A DNA stretch of 36,052 nucleotides from Verrucomicrobiota bacterium (GTDB taxonomy: Bacteria > Verrucomicrobiota > Verrucomicrobiia > Opitutales > Seribacteraceae). The translations under genes were made by a program, and so were the position numbers. The stretch is taken from NCBI GenBank assembly GCA_028343845.1, contig JAOLZO010000026.1, positions 1 through 36,052 of the forward strand. The letters run 5' to 3'. Within the stretch, counting starts at the first letter, position 1, and each line of letters opens with the position of its first letter. A model generated the notes under the pieces. The model did not search any database, had not been told where the DNA came from, and saw only the letters and a program-made list of their open reading frames with translations. Below, piece after piece: positions 25,104 to 33,931 of the stretch.

Positions 25104-25787
25104 TCAGTCTAGCCAGGAATAAAGGGTTTCAAGCGAGGCTCCTCGAAGGTGCGGTACGATTCGATCGGCTTCTCCGAGCTTGTCCGCGCCATGCATCGCC
25201 GATATGCCGACTACCCGTAACCCCGCTCCCTTTGCCGACAGGATTCCGTTTGGAGAATCCTCGAAAGCTACGCATTCATTTGGCTGAAAGCCCAAGTTCT
25301 GCACCGCCTTGGCATAAGTTGCGGGATGGGGCTTCGGTTTCGGAACATCGTCCGAGGTAACGATCGTTTGAAAAACATCCTCCAACCGTCCGCCCGCCAA
25401 AACCCGCAGAGCCGCATCCACGTCTGAACGGCGCGAACCCGTAGCCAGACCCACGGGAAAACTTCGGGCAACCGTCGATACGAAGTCAACCGCACCAGGC
25501 ATGGGCTCGGCGTTCTCAGAAACGAATTGGGCATAGGCTTCGGACTTTGTTTGCGACCATTTCTGAAAGAGTTCCTCGTCATACTCTATGCCCAGCTCCT
25601 TGGCCATTTCACCCATCGCATAACGCTCGTCCCGACCCGCAAACCGGCTTAAAAAATCATCATACGACAAGGTCATCTCTGACCCTATGGCCTCACAAAT
25701 CGCCCGATAATGATTGGGTTCGCTATCAATGATAACGCCGTCCATATCGAAGACCACTGCTTTGATTTCGTTGGTCACTTTCCTCAA
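25104..25787 (-). CDS. HAD-superfamily phosphatase/beta-phosphoglucomutase-like
   Basis: The product has 227 residues and is a HAD hydrolase subfamily IA protein. Motif I is VVFDMDGVIID (nucleophile D14, acid D16 from the TTG start), followed by a helical cap (about 25-95). Motif II is GLATGSRRSDV, the lysine lies in DVPKPKPHPATY, and motif IV is CVAFEDSPNGILSAKGAG. The pattern fits beta-phosphoglucomutase or sugar-phosphate phosphatase enzymes; the substrate cannot be told. The start is uncertain: TTG 25787 or GTG 25778 three codons later, each with an AG-rich stretch nearby. It converges with the cotransporter gene and follows the beta-helix gene by 67 bp on the same strand. Confidence 0.8.
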   Translation of the reverse strand: MRKVTNEIKAVVFDMDGVIIDSEPNHYRAICEAIGSEMTLSYDDFLSRFAGRDERYAMGEMAKELGIEYDEELFQKWSQTKSEAYAQFVSENAEPMPGAVDFVSTVARSFPVGLATGSRRSDVDAALRVLAGGRLEDVFQTIVTSDDVPKPKPHPATYAKAVQNLGFQPNECVAFEDSPNGILSAKGAGLRVVGISAMHGADKLGEADRIVPHLRGASLETLYSWLD

Positions 25788-25854
25788 CCCCCTCCCCCAA
25801 ACCGATTCGAGAACGAAAAGTCTAGGTAATGGGAAGGCAATGGAAAAATCATGG

Positions 25855-27213
25855 TCATTGCCCGCTCACTACGTTCCCGCTAGCCCTAATCACGCCTACA
25901 AGCGGTTTGCCGGAAGTTTTACCGATAACGTTATTGGCAACCACGTGATCCGTGTCCTTGCCCGAAAAGGTCACTGCATGCTTTGCAATAGGTTTGGCTC
26001 GTGAATCATGAATGGTATTTCCAGAAAGAGCGACCTGCGTGCAATTGCTCGCATCCACTCCGATTATCCCATTGAGGAACTGGTTTCCGGTTACGTTAAT
26101 GCGCTCGCAATCGGCCAGTTCCAGGAGTGCATTTAACTTGGGTTGTCCGCTCTCGGATTCGTCATGGATGGCGCAACCGGAAAAGGTTATGTCGGACGAG
26201 CGTTCGAAACGCACCCCGGTCCCATATTTGGGAGTATGCCTGCGGAAGGTGTTAGCGCTCACGTTAACGAGTTGGGAGTCCTCAATCAGGAGGTTGCGGT
26301 GACCACATGAATAAATCGTATTCCCGCTAAGAGCGATTCCGTAGCAACCGGTTAGATGAACGTTGTTTTCCTGGCTTCCGATGACATTGCCCGAAATAGC
26401 AAAGAGCCCTGGTGGCCTTGATGCATCAGGCTTTTCCTTAATTCGAATGTTTGCCCCTCCGGGCGACTCGGTGGCTTGAATGGTATTGGAGGCGATGGTA
26501 ACCTCGTTCACGCTCGCTCCTTCGGCAGAAACGTCGACGTAAATTTCCGCTGTGGGTTCCGGTTCGGTTTTATGGGCTCGAAAGTTATTGTATTCAATAT
26601 CGTTTCCCGTGATCTGTAGGTTACGTACTTCCGAACTTTCGATACGGATCCCACCCTGGCGGTTATAGCTTATGTGGCTACCAGTTATATTGATTTGATG
26701 AAGGTTCACGTCATCGAGATAAATGCCCGCTCCGGTATTGAAATATACATGGCAATGGGAAATCACTACGTTGCGGTTTCTTTCGATCAAGTGAATGCCA
26801 TGACGGCAACGCGTGACCATAACCCCCTCGAAAACCGACTGCATGGTCCGGAACAATTCAAAACCATCGGCATCGGGATGAGCGCCTTCGACCTCTATGT
26901 TCTTGATCGTCGGCAATCGCTGATGGGTGGCGACATTGCCCTTCCGGCTTGCCGGATCACCCGTGCCTCCATGTGAACCGATCAAACGAAAAGCGGGGCC
27001 CTTGCCAGCCATCACCACTCGGGCCGTGCCTCCGGTGCCATCTATTCCCAAAGGGCCTTGATCGGTCAGTTTGACCTCAATTGTAGAGGTTATGCGGTAA
27101 GTGCCCGGCGGAAAATGAAGCATGCCATCTCCCTCGGCAACGGCATGCCGAATCGCCTCCGTATCATCGGTCTCACCATCTCCAACGGCGCCAAATCGCA
27201 TCAAGTTACTCAT
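25855..27213 (-). CDS. Right-handed parallel beta-helix protein without signal peptide
   Basis: The product has 452 residues. The start FGAVGDGETDDTEAIRHAV, with MLHFPPGTYRI a little further on, is the standard opening of the pectate_lyase_3/GH28-like beta-helix fold. More than ten PbH1-type coils follow (VVISHCHVYFNTGAGIYLDD, INITGSHISYNRQGGIRIES, LQITGNDIEYNN, FAISGNVIGSQENNVHLTG, VALSGNTIHDSRAK). The first Met of the frame is at 27213, with an in-frame TGA four codons upstream, so the lack of a signal peptide is real as sequenced. Such proteins bind or cleave polysaccharides; I see no decisive catalytic residues. The 148 bp upstream (27214-27361) should hold its promoter, but I find no convincing one. 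Confidence 0.75.
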   Translation of the reverse strand: MSNLMRFGAVGDGETDDTEAIRHAVAEGDGMLHFPPGTYRITSTIEVKLTDQGPLGIDGTGGTARVVMAGKGPAFRLIGSHGGTGDPASRKGNVATHQRLPTIKNIEVEGAHPDADGFELFRTMQSVFEGVMVTRCRHGIHLIERNRNVVISHCHVYFNTGAGIYLDDVNLHQINITGSHISYNRQGGIRIESSEVRNLQITGNDIEYNNFRAHKTEPEPTAEIYVDVSAEGASVNEVTIASNTIQATESPGGANIRIKEKPDASRPPGLFAISGNVIGSQENNVHLTGCYGIALSGNTIYSCGHRNLLIEDSQLVNVSANTFRRHTPKYGTGVRFERSSDITFSGCAIHDESESGQPKLNALLELADCERINVTGNQFLNGIIGVDASNCTQVALSGNTIHDSRAKPIAKHAVTFSGKDTDHVVANNVIGKTSGKPLVGVIRASGNVVSGQ

Positions 27214-27361
27214 GGGCCGAAGGAGTCAAGTTCTGGGACGGTTGATACCTGGATTTCATTACCTTTCGCAGAAAACGGGTTTAAGGGACAAGGTCAAAGG
27301 GAAACGCATGGACTTCCCGTAATTCGCTCAGGTAAGAGTTTCCGTTCTTGTTCCCTTCCCT

Positions 27362-29057
27362 TCACTTCTTGGGCTTCAACTGACTGAGATAAAGGATTGT
27401 CTCGACCATCGTTCGGGCTTGCTTTTCGTTGTGCTGCGGATGGGGCAACATGGGAATCTGCCCCCATACGCCGACACCTCCCTTGAGCACCTTTTGGGTC
27501 AAGGTTTCGAGGGCGGAAGGGTCCGCCTTGTAACGTTCGGCAATTTCAAAGTAAGGGGGCGCTACAAAAGTACGAGTCCACTGGTGGCAATTGAGACAAT
27601 CGCTCTTGCTCATCAATTGGTATCCGGCCCAAGCCTCCTTTGATTTTCTCAATTGTCTGGGCGGAGCCTCCAACCCCATGACCAAACCCGGGGCAATGGA
27701 GCCCTCCGTCGCGCCCTTGTTCTCTACACGCGCAAGAACCCCTTTGTCATCCTTAGTGTAATAGAGCACGTGCAGACGACCCTTCGGACCAATCTTGAGG
27801 TTGGTGGGTTTACCGAGGCGCAAGGTGGGCAGCACGGGTCGTATCTTCTGGATCTCGCCCTTGTCATTCAACTCTACGGCCTTGACCCATCCCCTTGCAT
27901 ACTCGGCGATAAGCCAGCATCCGTCGAAGCGATCGGGTAATCCAAGTTTCTTTGAATAGGTATCGTTCTTACGAAAGATGGGGCCAGCGATGGCAGACTC
28001 ACCACCCCCACCGAGCTCTGGGAATTCATCTTGGTTGCCTTCGTACCAGATCAGGGGCGGTTGAGCGGGTGGCAGTTCACGTATTCCGGTGTTTCCCTGG
28101 TGCAAATTGAGTGGGATTTCGGGATCGATGACCGCCCCCCCCCTTCTTGGTCTCATGATCGTAATGGGTGAACGGTTGCTGGTCTGCGATGACCAAAGGA
28201 TAGCCATGAAAACCCGGACCCTTGGCCAAGTTGAACTCATCGTAACCGAGGGGAATGGTCTTTTTGTCTAGGTTTGTCCCGGGCACCCAGTTGTTAGGCG
28301 GGCCATTCTCTCCCCAGAGCAACCAACCGGTCTTCTGATCGACGTGTATGCGGAAGGGATTGCGCAACCCCATGATATAGATTTCGGGAAGTGTTTTGGG
28401 CGTCCCCGGTGGAAACAGGTTGCCCTGAGGGATTTCATACCCGCCCTCCTTGGTGGGTCGTATGCGAAGGATCTTCCCACGCAGATCATTGCTGTTGGCC
28501 GAAGTCTTGCAGGAGTAGAGGTATTCCGATCGTATCTGATTGTCACCCACCGAGAGGTACAGCAAGCCATCGGGTCCGAAGGCTATGGATCCGGACTCAT
28601 GGATACGCTTGACCGAGTCGGCACGAATCTTGAGCAATACTTTTTCCGACGCAGGATCGATTTTGCCCTTTTTGAAGACGAAACGTCCGAGTCGATGCTC
28701 GTACCGTGTCTTGTCTCCCTCAACCGGCACCGTGTGCTGTAAATAGATCCAATGGTTTTTGTCGAAATTCGGATCCAATGCGATTCCGATCAATCCTGCT
28801 TCACAGCGCGTGTCCGCCTTCAGGTCGATCAATTCGGTCAATTGCCCGGGCTTGTCCGGAGAAAACAGTTTTACCTTGCCCGGTCGCTCGGCGATGAAGA
28901 CCCGTCCGTCGGAGGCAATGGACATCTCCATACCCTCCCGAATACTCGAGGCGAGCATACTGAGTTCCAGCTCGGGATCGACTGCTAGGTTAGGATTGGG
29001 AAAGACTACTAAGGCAGGAAGAGCAAAGCAGAGGAAGGTACTAAAACACCTCTTCAA
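27362..29057 (-). pseudogene. Sugar dehydrogenase (GSDH/sorbosone-type) fused to cytochrome c, split by a +1 frameshift
   Basis: Two overlapping minus-strand frames together make one protein of about 564 residues. The first frame runs from TTG 29057 through a signal peptide (MKRCFSTFLCFALPALVVFPNPNLA) and a beta-propeller of the glucose/sorbosone dehydrogenase family. That propeller carries GMEMSIASDGRVFIAERPGKV, LIGIALDPNFDKNHWIYL, IAFGPDGLLYLSVGDN, GKILRIRPT and IYIMGLRNPFRIHVD. At ..HYDHETKKGG the frame is lost in a run of nine G (28135-28143). Eight G would restore KKGGAVIDPEIP and continue through LIWYEGNQDEFPEL to a C-terminal c-type cytochrome with CLNCH and PMLPHPQ (axial Met candidate), ending at 27362. 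The gene follows the DUF1501 stop by 1 bp, which favours the coupled TTG start. Either it is a real inactivating or switchable mutation, or a base-call error in the homopolymer. Confidence 0.75.
28135..28143 (-). repeat. Nine-G homopolymer at the frameshift
   Basis: There are nine consecutive C on the plus strand (nine G in the coding sense), preceded by AAGAA. One base fewer makes the surrounding gene continuous. I noticed no other homopolymer of this length inside a gene in the window. Confidence 0.9.
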
Positions 29058-29058
29058 T

Positions 29059-30309
29059 CTAGGCGAAAAGTTGATGTACAGGCTTGGCCTTGGCTCCTCC
29101 GACGAAGAAGGGTCTCCCCGAAGAGGAAAGGACTTCTTTCTTGAGAGGCAGCCCGGCAGCCCATCCGATGGTGGCATGCAAATCATGAACCGTTACCGGA
29201 TCCTCGGGGTATGCACCTTCTTTGTCGCTGGCTCCGTATACAAATCCGCGTTTCACCCCGCCTCCCGCGAGCACCGAACAAAAGCATATTGGATAGTGCC
29301 CGCGACCATTTCCATTAAATTGGGGCTTGCGACCGAACTCGGTGGCCAAAACCACCAACGTGCTATCCAGCATCCCGCGCTGATCCAAGTCGGAAATCAA
29401 AGCCGCGTAGGCTTGATCGAAGGAGGGACTCAAATCCTCCATGTCACCCTGCAAGTTGTTGTGCATATCCCACCCATCGGTCGCCACCTCCACGTATCGA
29501 ACGCCCGTTTCCACCAAGCGTCGGGCAAGAAGACAACCTTGTCCGAATTTGCTGAGGCCGTATTTCTCGCGCATGGCGGCAGGTTCCTTTCCAAGGTCGA
29601 AGGAATCGAGATCCTTACTCTTAAGTAGGCGGAGGGTGTTGTCGTAGAACTCGCGGTATGACTTGACGTTGTGATCCGGGTAGCGGTTGGAGAAGAAAGA
29701 ACTGAGCTTTTCCGACAAGGCCAGGCGCTCTCCGAGCGCTTCGCTGCCTCCCCGGGTTCTGATGTTTCTGAGTCCCTTGTCCGGGTTGAGGATGGGTATG
29801 GGACTAAAGGCGGTCGGGAAAAAGCCGTTTCCGTACTTTGGCCCGGAGTTGATGCACGCCGAGGAAGGAAGAGTGTCATGACTTTCCCCGAGATAGTGCT
29901 GAGCCCACGCCCCGAGGTTGGGATGCTTGATGGTATTGCGTTGGGTAAAGGCGGTTCGCATGAAGTACTGGGCCGGGCCGTGAACTCCGACTTTGGCGGT
30001 CATGCTGCGGATGACGGAAATCTTGTCTGCCACCTTTGCGGTTTCAGGCAAGTACTCAGTGACTTGATAATCCGATTTGGTGCGGATTGCCTTGCCAGGC
30101 CCTTGACTCGGACCGGTCTTGGGATCAAAGGTATCAATGTGGCTCATGCCTCCTTTGACCTGCAGGAAGATGATTCGCTTGGCCTTGCCGAATCCGTTCC
30201 CTCCGCCAACTGGTTCTGTCGCGCTCAAGTCGGGCAGAACGGAAAGCCCGAAGGCGCCTAGGGCACATCTCTCGATGAAGGTTCGTCTTTCTAGAATGAA
30301 GTCAGTCAT
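29059..30309 (-). CDS. DUF1501 domain protein, Tat-type export signal
   Basis: The product has 416 residues. The N-terminus ERRTFIERCALGAFGLSVLP carries R8/R9 ahead of a hydrophobic stretch, a Tat-like signal. The DUF1501 body shows AKRIIFLQVKGGMSHIDTFDPK, SVIRSMTAKVGVHGPAQYFM, VRYVEVATDGWDMHNNL, STLVVLATEFGRKPQFNGNGRGHYP and GGVKRGFVYGASDKEGAYP. The family has an alkaline-phosphatase/sulfatase-like core, as judged by the DxFD and FGR..GRGH positions, but no proven reaction. It is nearly always paired with a DUF1549/DUF1553 protein, which here lies 23 bp upstream. Confidence 0.85.
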   Translation of the reverse strand: MTDFILERRTFIERCALGAFGLSVLPDLSATEPVGGGNGFGKAKRIIFLQVKGGMSHIDTFDPKTGPSQGPGKAIRTKSDYQVTEYLPETAKVADKISVIRSMTAKVGVHGPAQYFMRTAFTQRNTIKHPNLGAWAQHYLGESHDTLPSSACINSGPKYGNGFFPTAFSPIPILNPDKGLRNIRTRGGSEALGERLALSEKLSSFFSNRYPDHNVKSYREFYDNTLRLLKSKDLDSFDLGKEPAAMREKYGLSKFGQGCLLARRLVETGVRYVEVATDGWDMHNNLQGDMEDLSPSFDQAYAALISDLDQRGMLDSTLVVLATEFGRKPQFNGNGRGHYPICFCSVLAGGGVKRGFVYGASDKEGAYPEDPVTVHDLHATIGWAAGLPLKKEVLSSSGRPFFVGGAKAKPVHQLFA

Positions 30310-30332
30310 GACGTTTTTGATGGTTTGCTTCG

Positions 30333-32339
30333 TTACTGAACGAAAAGAAATTCCGTGGAATTGAAGAGGGCCCAGGTCAGGTCCTCCTTTTTCATCCCCT
30401 GTTGCAGAGCTTCCCGAATGGCCGCAAGTTCGTCCGGAGAAGGCGGACGTCCGAAGAAACTCATGAAAAGAAATTGCACGGCCGGATCGAAACCTCCGCT
30501 TTTCTTGAGTTTGATAGATAGCCTGGATTGCTTATCCGAAAGCATAAACTGAATATCCCCGTTCATCAGCATGAGGGTTTGCGGAATACTTCCCTCCGAA
30601 CTCGAGTCATTGACCAATTCCCGGGAGGACTGACCGAACATACGGAGGAAATGATCATCTCGGGCAGGCTGATTCATCTCCGAAGCACGGAGAAGAAATT
30701 CACCTCCAATTTTGAGAGGACGCTTGCCTCCGACATAATCCTTCTCGTTCAGGCGACTGCCGACGTCCTTGTCCAAATGCCCGCTCTTCTTCATGGCCAA
30801 AACCACCTTGCTTACGTTTTCCGGGGACATTTTGTCGTAAGGAAAATCATAGCGGGTGACACGATGTGATCGGTCGATTTTATAGGAATCCATTTTCTCT
30901 CCCACGACGAGGGCCAAAATCGAATCCCACGCCTGCTCCGCAGTCATCCTGCGCAGAAGTGGCCCGGGGAAAAGATAGTCGTCCAATTCCCCGATTGGAG
31001 GGCTCACGCTGGCCTTGGCTTGGTAGGCCTTGGAGTTAAAAAGAACCCTGTGGAATTCACGCAGATCAAAGTCCGCCTTTACCATAATTTGACCAAGAAG
31101 CGCAAGAAGGGCAGGATTGGAGGATTTGGAAAGATCATCCAAGTCATCCAAAGGTTCCTTGACCCCGAGACCGAAAGCTCTTTGCCAAAGGCGATTGGCA
31201 ATGGTGGCGGCAAAGCGTGGGTTTTTTTCATGAGTAAGCCACTGGGCAAAGCTAGCCCGCAAGTTTTTCGGGTTCTTGAGGTTTACGTCGTAAGCGGGAC
31301 CTTTTTCATCTCCCGATTCCCAGACGAAAAGCAGTGGGTCTACAGGACTCCCCGGCTTGACGTCATCATAAGCGTAGTCGTGAGGAAACTTCAAGGTTTG
31401 AGCGCCCTTGGTATGCACACGAGCCATGTTCGGAGCGACCGCCTTGATCACGTCCTGTTTTGAAAGTCGGTCGTCCTTGATCCGATTACCGACCTTTCGT
31501 GGATCCCGGTCACTGACGTCCGTGGCGCCGAAAAAGGCGGCCAACTCGTAAAATTCGCGCTGCGTCCAGTCGGCCAAAGGATGATCGTGACATTGGGCGC
31601 AAGCCACGTTGGCTCCGAGGAAGACGTTGAGGGTGTTGGACAAGTTATCGAGGGGCATGCCCGGATCACGTAGCAGGTAGCCCGTGGGACCCGAACTGGC
31701 TATGGAGCCCTCAGCCGAGAGCATATCGTAAACCATCTCGTCCCATGGACGATTCGTTGCAATTTGATCCTTGAGCCATCTCTCGTAATGACTGTAGTTG
31801 GTTCTCTTGATCGTCTGCTTGTGCCTGAGCAGATCGGCAAGCCAGTTGAAGAGATGGGAACGGTAGCCGTCCGAAAGAAGAAGTTTGTCGATCAGCTTTC
31901 TGCGCTTTTCCGGATCCTTGTTCTTGAGAAAGGTCGATGCTTCGTCGTCCGTAGGGATACGTCCCACCGCATCCAAGTAAATCCTGCGCAGAAAAACAAA
32001 GTCGTCGGAAGGGGGATTGGGCTTTTGACCCGCCTTGATCAACGCATCACCGACATACCGGTCGACCCAAAGGGCTGCGGTTTTGATTTGATCCACTTCC
32101 ATGCGCAATTTGCCATCCGGACGAATGGGCGGAGCATTGGCGATCTTGGGAAGGGCAGGTACGCCGACGGGACTTGGCTTGACCTGACCTTGATTCCTGC
32201 CGGGACGGGGTTGCTTCTTTTCCTTCTTGGCTTTGCGGGCAGAACCCTTCACCGGGGCTTCAACCGCCCAAAGCGAAGCGCTTACGTGGCCCGAAGTAGA
32301 AAACAAGAGGGCCATAAGCAAAAAACAACAGATTTTCAT
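30333..32339 (-). CDS. DUF1549/DUF1553 domain protein with haem-type CxxCH
   Basis: The product has 668 residues. A signal peptide (MKICCFLLMALLFSTSGHVSA) is followed by a basic, Pro/Lys-rich linker (about 30-62). DUF1549 (about 80-290) shows DDFVFLRRIYLDAVGRIPTDDEASTFL, LADLLRHKQ and the CAQCHDHP motif near residue 247. DUF1553 follows (about 370-650), with RASFAQWLTHEKNPRFAATIANRLWQRAFGLGV, RRMTAEQAWDSILAL and FLFMSFFGRPPSPDELAAI. Unlike many family members it lacks the N-terminal PSCyt1 cytochrome, so CAQCH is its only haem-like site. It probably works at the cell surface with the DUF1501 partner and the downstream dehydrogenase-cytochrome; the chemistry is unknown. Confidence 0.85.
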   Translation of the reverse strand: MKICCFLLMALLFSTSGHVSASLWAVEAPVKGSARKAKKEKKQPRPGRNQGQVKPSPVGVPALPKIANAPPIRPDGKLRMEVDQIKTAALWVDRYVGDALIKAGQKPNPPSDDFVFLRRIYLDAVGRIPTDDEASTFLKNKDPEKRRKLIDKLLLSDGYRSHLFNWLADLLRHKQTIKRTNYSHYERWLKDQIATNRPWDEMVYDMLSAEGSIASSGPTGYLLRDPGMPLDNLSNTLNVFLGANVACAQCHDHPLADWTQREFYELAAFFGATDVSDRDPRKVGNRIKDDRLSKQDVIKAVAPNMARVHTKGAQTLKFPHDYAYDDVKPGSPVDPLLFVWESGDEKGPAYDVNLKNPKNLRASFAQWLTHEKNPRFAATIANRLWQRAFGLGVKEPLDDLDDLSKSSNPALLALLGQIMVKADFDLREFHRVLFNSKAYQAKASVSPPIGELDDYLFPGPLLRRMTAEQAWDSILALVVGEKMDSYKIDRSHRVTRYDFPYDKMSPENVSKVVLAMKKSGHLDKDVGSRLNEKDYVGGKRPLKIGGEFLLRASEMNQPARDDHFLRMFGQSSRELVNDSSSEGSIPQTLMLMNGDIQFMLSDKQSRLSIKLKKSGGFDPAVQFLFMSFFGRPPSPDELAAIREALQQGMKKEDLTWALFNSTEFLFVQ

Positions 32340-32403
32340 GATTTAATTTTCTACTACGTATCCAACTCTCCGAAAATGAAAAAGTTTCGCAATGGAACGC
32401 CGT

Positions 32404-33798
32404 TCACTTCCCTTTTTTACCGGGACGGGGAAGATGAATAAGACCAAGAAAAGTCGGTTCCACAAGCTCGCTATTCCACTTCTTTCTCAAGGAATCGAGT
32501 TCTATCACTTGAGCAGGGTATTGAGAAGAGACGTCCGTTGTCTCGGCAATGTCGTTTTTCAGGTCGTACAGTTGCGGAGACCCTCCCTTCCAGGGAATAA
32601 TGATTTTGTAATCTCCATGACGGACAGCAAACCGATTTTGATCAAACTTACGCAAGTAGATTGCCTTATGGGGAGGGGTCTTGATCTTGCCCAATAGAAA
32701 AGGTAGCAGGTTCACGCCATCGAGAGGCTTTCCCTCGGGTACTTTGGCTCCTGAAAGGGCAACTATGGTAGCGGCCAAATCCAAGGATGAAACGGGGAAA
32801 TCGTAAGTCTTCCCGCCCGGCAGCGTTCCATTCCACTGAATCGCAAAGGGTACCCGGTAGCCTCCTTCCCATACATCGCTCTTTTTCCCGCGCAACGGGG
32901 CGTTCCGAGAAGCGTTCTTGGTTGTCGGGCCGCCATTGTCCGAAAGGAAGACCACGATTGTTTTCTCATCCAGACCGTTTTCGATCAATGACTTCAGAAT
33001 CAGTCCGACCCCATCGTCCACCGCGCTGACCATCGCCGCATAAGTACGACGCTTGGAGTCTTGGATGGATTCAAAGCGTTTGAGATATTTCTCAGTCGCC
33101 TCCAATGGGGTATGGGGCGCGTTGTAGGACAGGAAGAGAAAGAAAGGCTTCTTTTTGTTCCGTTCGAGAAAGGAAACGGCTTCCTCGGAAAATTCGTCGG
33201 TCAAGTACTTGCGGGGCCGGACCGGAGCATAATTTCTCATCGTCCAAGTGCGATAGCTCTCGGCTTCCCCTTGGGCCTTGACGCTATCCTTGATCACAAG
33301 TGCTTCCGGCATGTATTTATGACCGCCACCAAGATGTCCGTAAAACTCGGCGAATCCGCGCTTCATCGGGTGAGAGGTCGGGATATGAGCACCCAAATGC
33401 CACTTTCCGATGATTCCCGAATGATAGCCTACCGGACTGAGTAGTTCGGCGATGGTCTTTTCCTTTCGGGTAAGCCCCATGTTCGGATCATGCGGCTGGT
33501 ACTGCGGGTTGCGCTCAAAACCGAACCGTTGGGGATAGCGACCCGTTATGAAACCGGCCCGAGACGGACCGCACACCGGATAGGCTGAATATCCGTTTGA
33601 AAAACGCACTCCCTTCGTGGCAATCGAATCGATGTTGGGGGTCGGGATGTCCTTGCAACCGTTGAAGCCGACGTCGGCATACCCCAAATCATCGCACATG
33701 ATGACGATCATGTTCGGCTTCGCAGGTTTGCCTGAAGCAAAAAGGCAAAGAAAAGAAAGGCCTGAGAAGGCAAGCAGTTTGAGGTTCCTCAAGAGCAT
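32404..33798 (-). CDS. Secreted arylsulfatase (family S1)
   Basis: The product has 464 residues from ATG 33798, chosen because it opens the signal peptide (MLLRNLKLLAFSGLSFLCLFASG); an upstream in-frame ATG at 33849 would add 17 residues before it. All S1 catalytic elements are present: MIVIMCDDLGYADVG (D36/D37), C76-G-P-S-R80 in YPVCGPSRAGFITGRYPQRFG, GKWHLGAHIP, APHTPLEA, and VVFLSDNGGPT. It ends with a QLYDLKNDIAETTDV line. The arrangement is that of arylsulfatase A/galactose- or GalNAc-sulfatase-type enzymes, but the sulfated sugar cannot be named from sequence. It lies 64 bp ahead of the DUF1549/DUF1553 gene and probably leads that operon. Confidence 0.85.
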   Translation of the reverse strand: MLLRNLKLLAFSGLSFLCLFASGKPAKPNMIVIMCDDLGYADVGFNGCKDIPTPNIDSIATKGVRFSNGYSAYPVCGPSRAGFITGRYPQRFGFERNPQYQPHDPNMGLTRKEKTIAELLSPVGYHSGIIGKWHLGAHIPTSHPMKRGFAEFYGHLGGGHKYMPEALVIKDSVKAQGEAESYRTWTMRNYAPVRPRKYLTDEFSEEAVSFLERNKKKPFFLFLSYNAPHTPLEATEKYLKRFESIQDSKRRTYAAMVSAVDDGVGLILKSLIENGLDEKTIVVFLSDNGGPTTKNASRNAPLRGKKSDVWEGGYRVPFAIQWNGTLPGGKTYDFPVSSLDLAATIVALSGAKVPEGKPLDGVNLLPFLLGKIKTPPHKAIYLRKFDQNRFAVRHGDYKIIIPWKGGSPQLYDLKNDIAETTDVSSQYPAQVIELDSLRKKWNSELVEPTFLGLIHLPRPGKKGK

Positions 33799-33931
33799 TT
33801 GGGAAAGTTCGTTTGTTGGGATGTGGAAAAAGTGGATCTGACTTGTCACAGGCTTTGAGAATAGGCTTGCCAGAGGAATTCAATACTGAACAAATATCAT
33901 GTTTTTACCCCGATTTGGTCATTCTGCAACC
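33799..33931 (+). promoter_or_regulatory. Divergent promoter region between two sulfatase genes
   Basis: These 133 bp separate the start of the minus-strand sulfatase operon from the plus-strand sulfatase-GH43 unit, so both promoters must lie here. I find no convincing -35/-10 pair, only AT-rich patches near 33879-33897. A shared regulator for both units is likely from the layout, but no operator is evident. Confidence 0.4.

Noticed and set aside
28135..28143. Programmed ribosomal frameshifting at the G9 tract.
   Set aside because: There is no classical slippery heptamer and no obvious downstream stimulatory structure; error, mutation or slippage switching is simpler.
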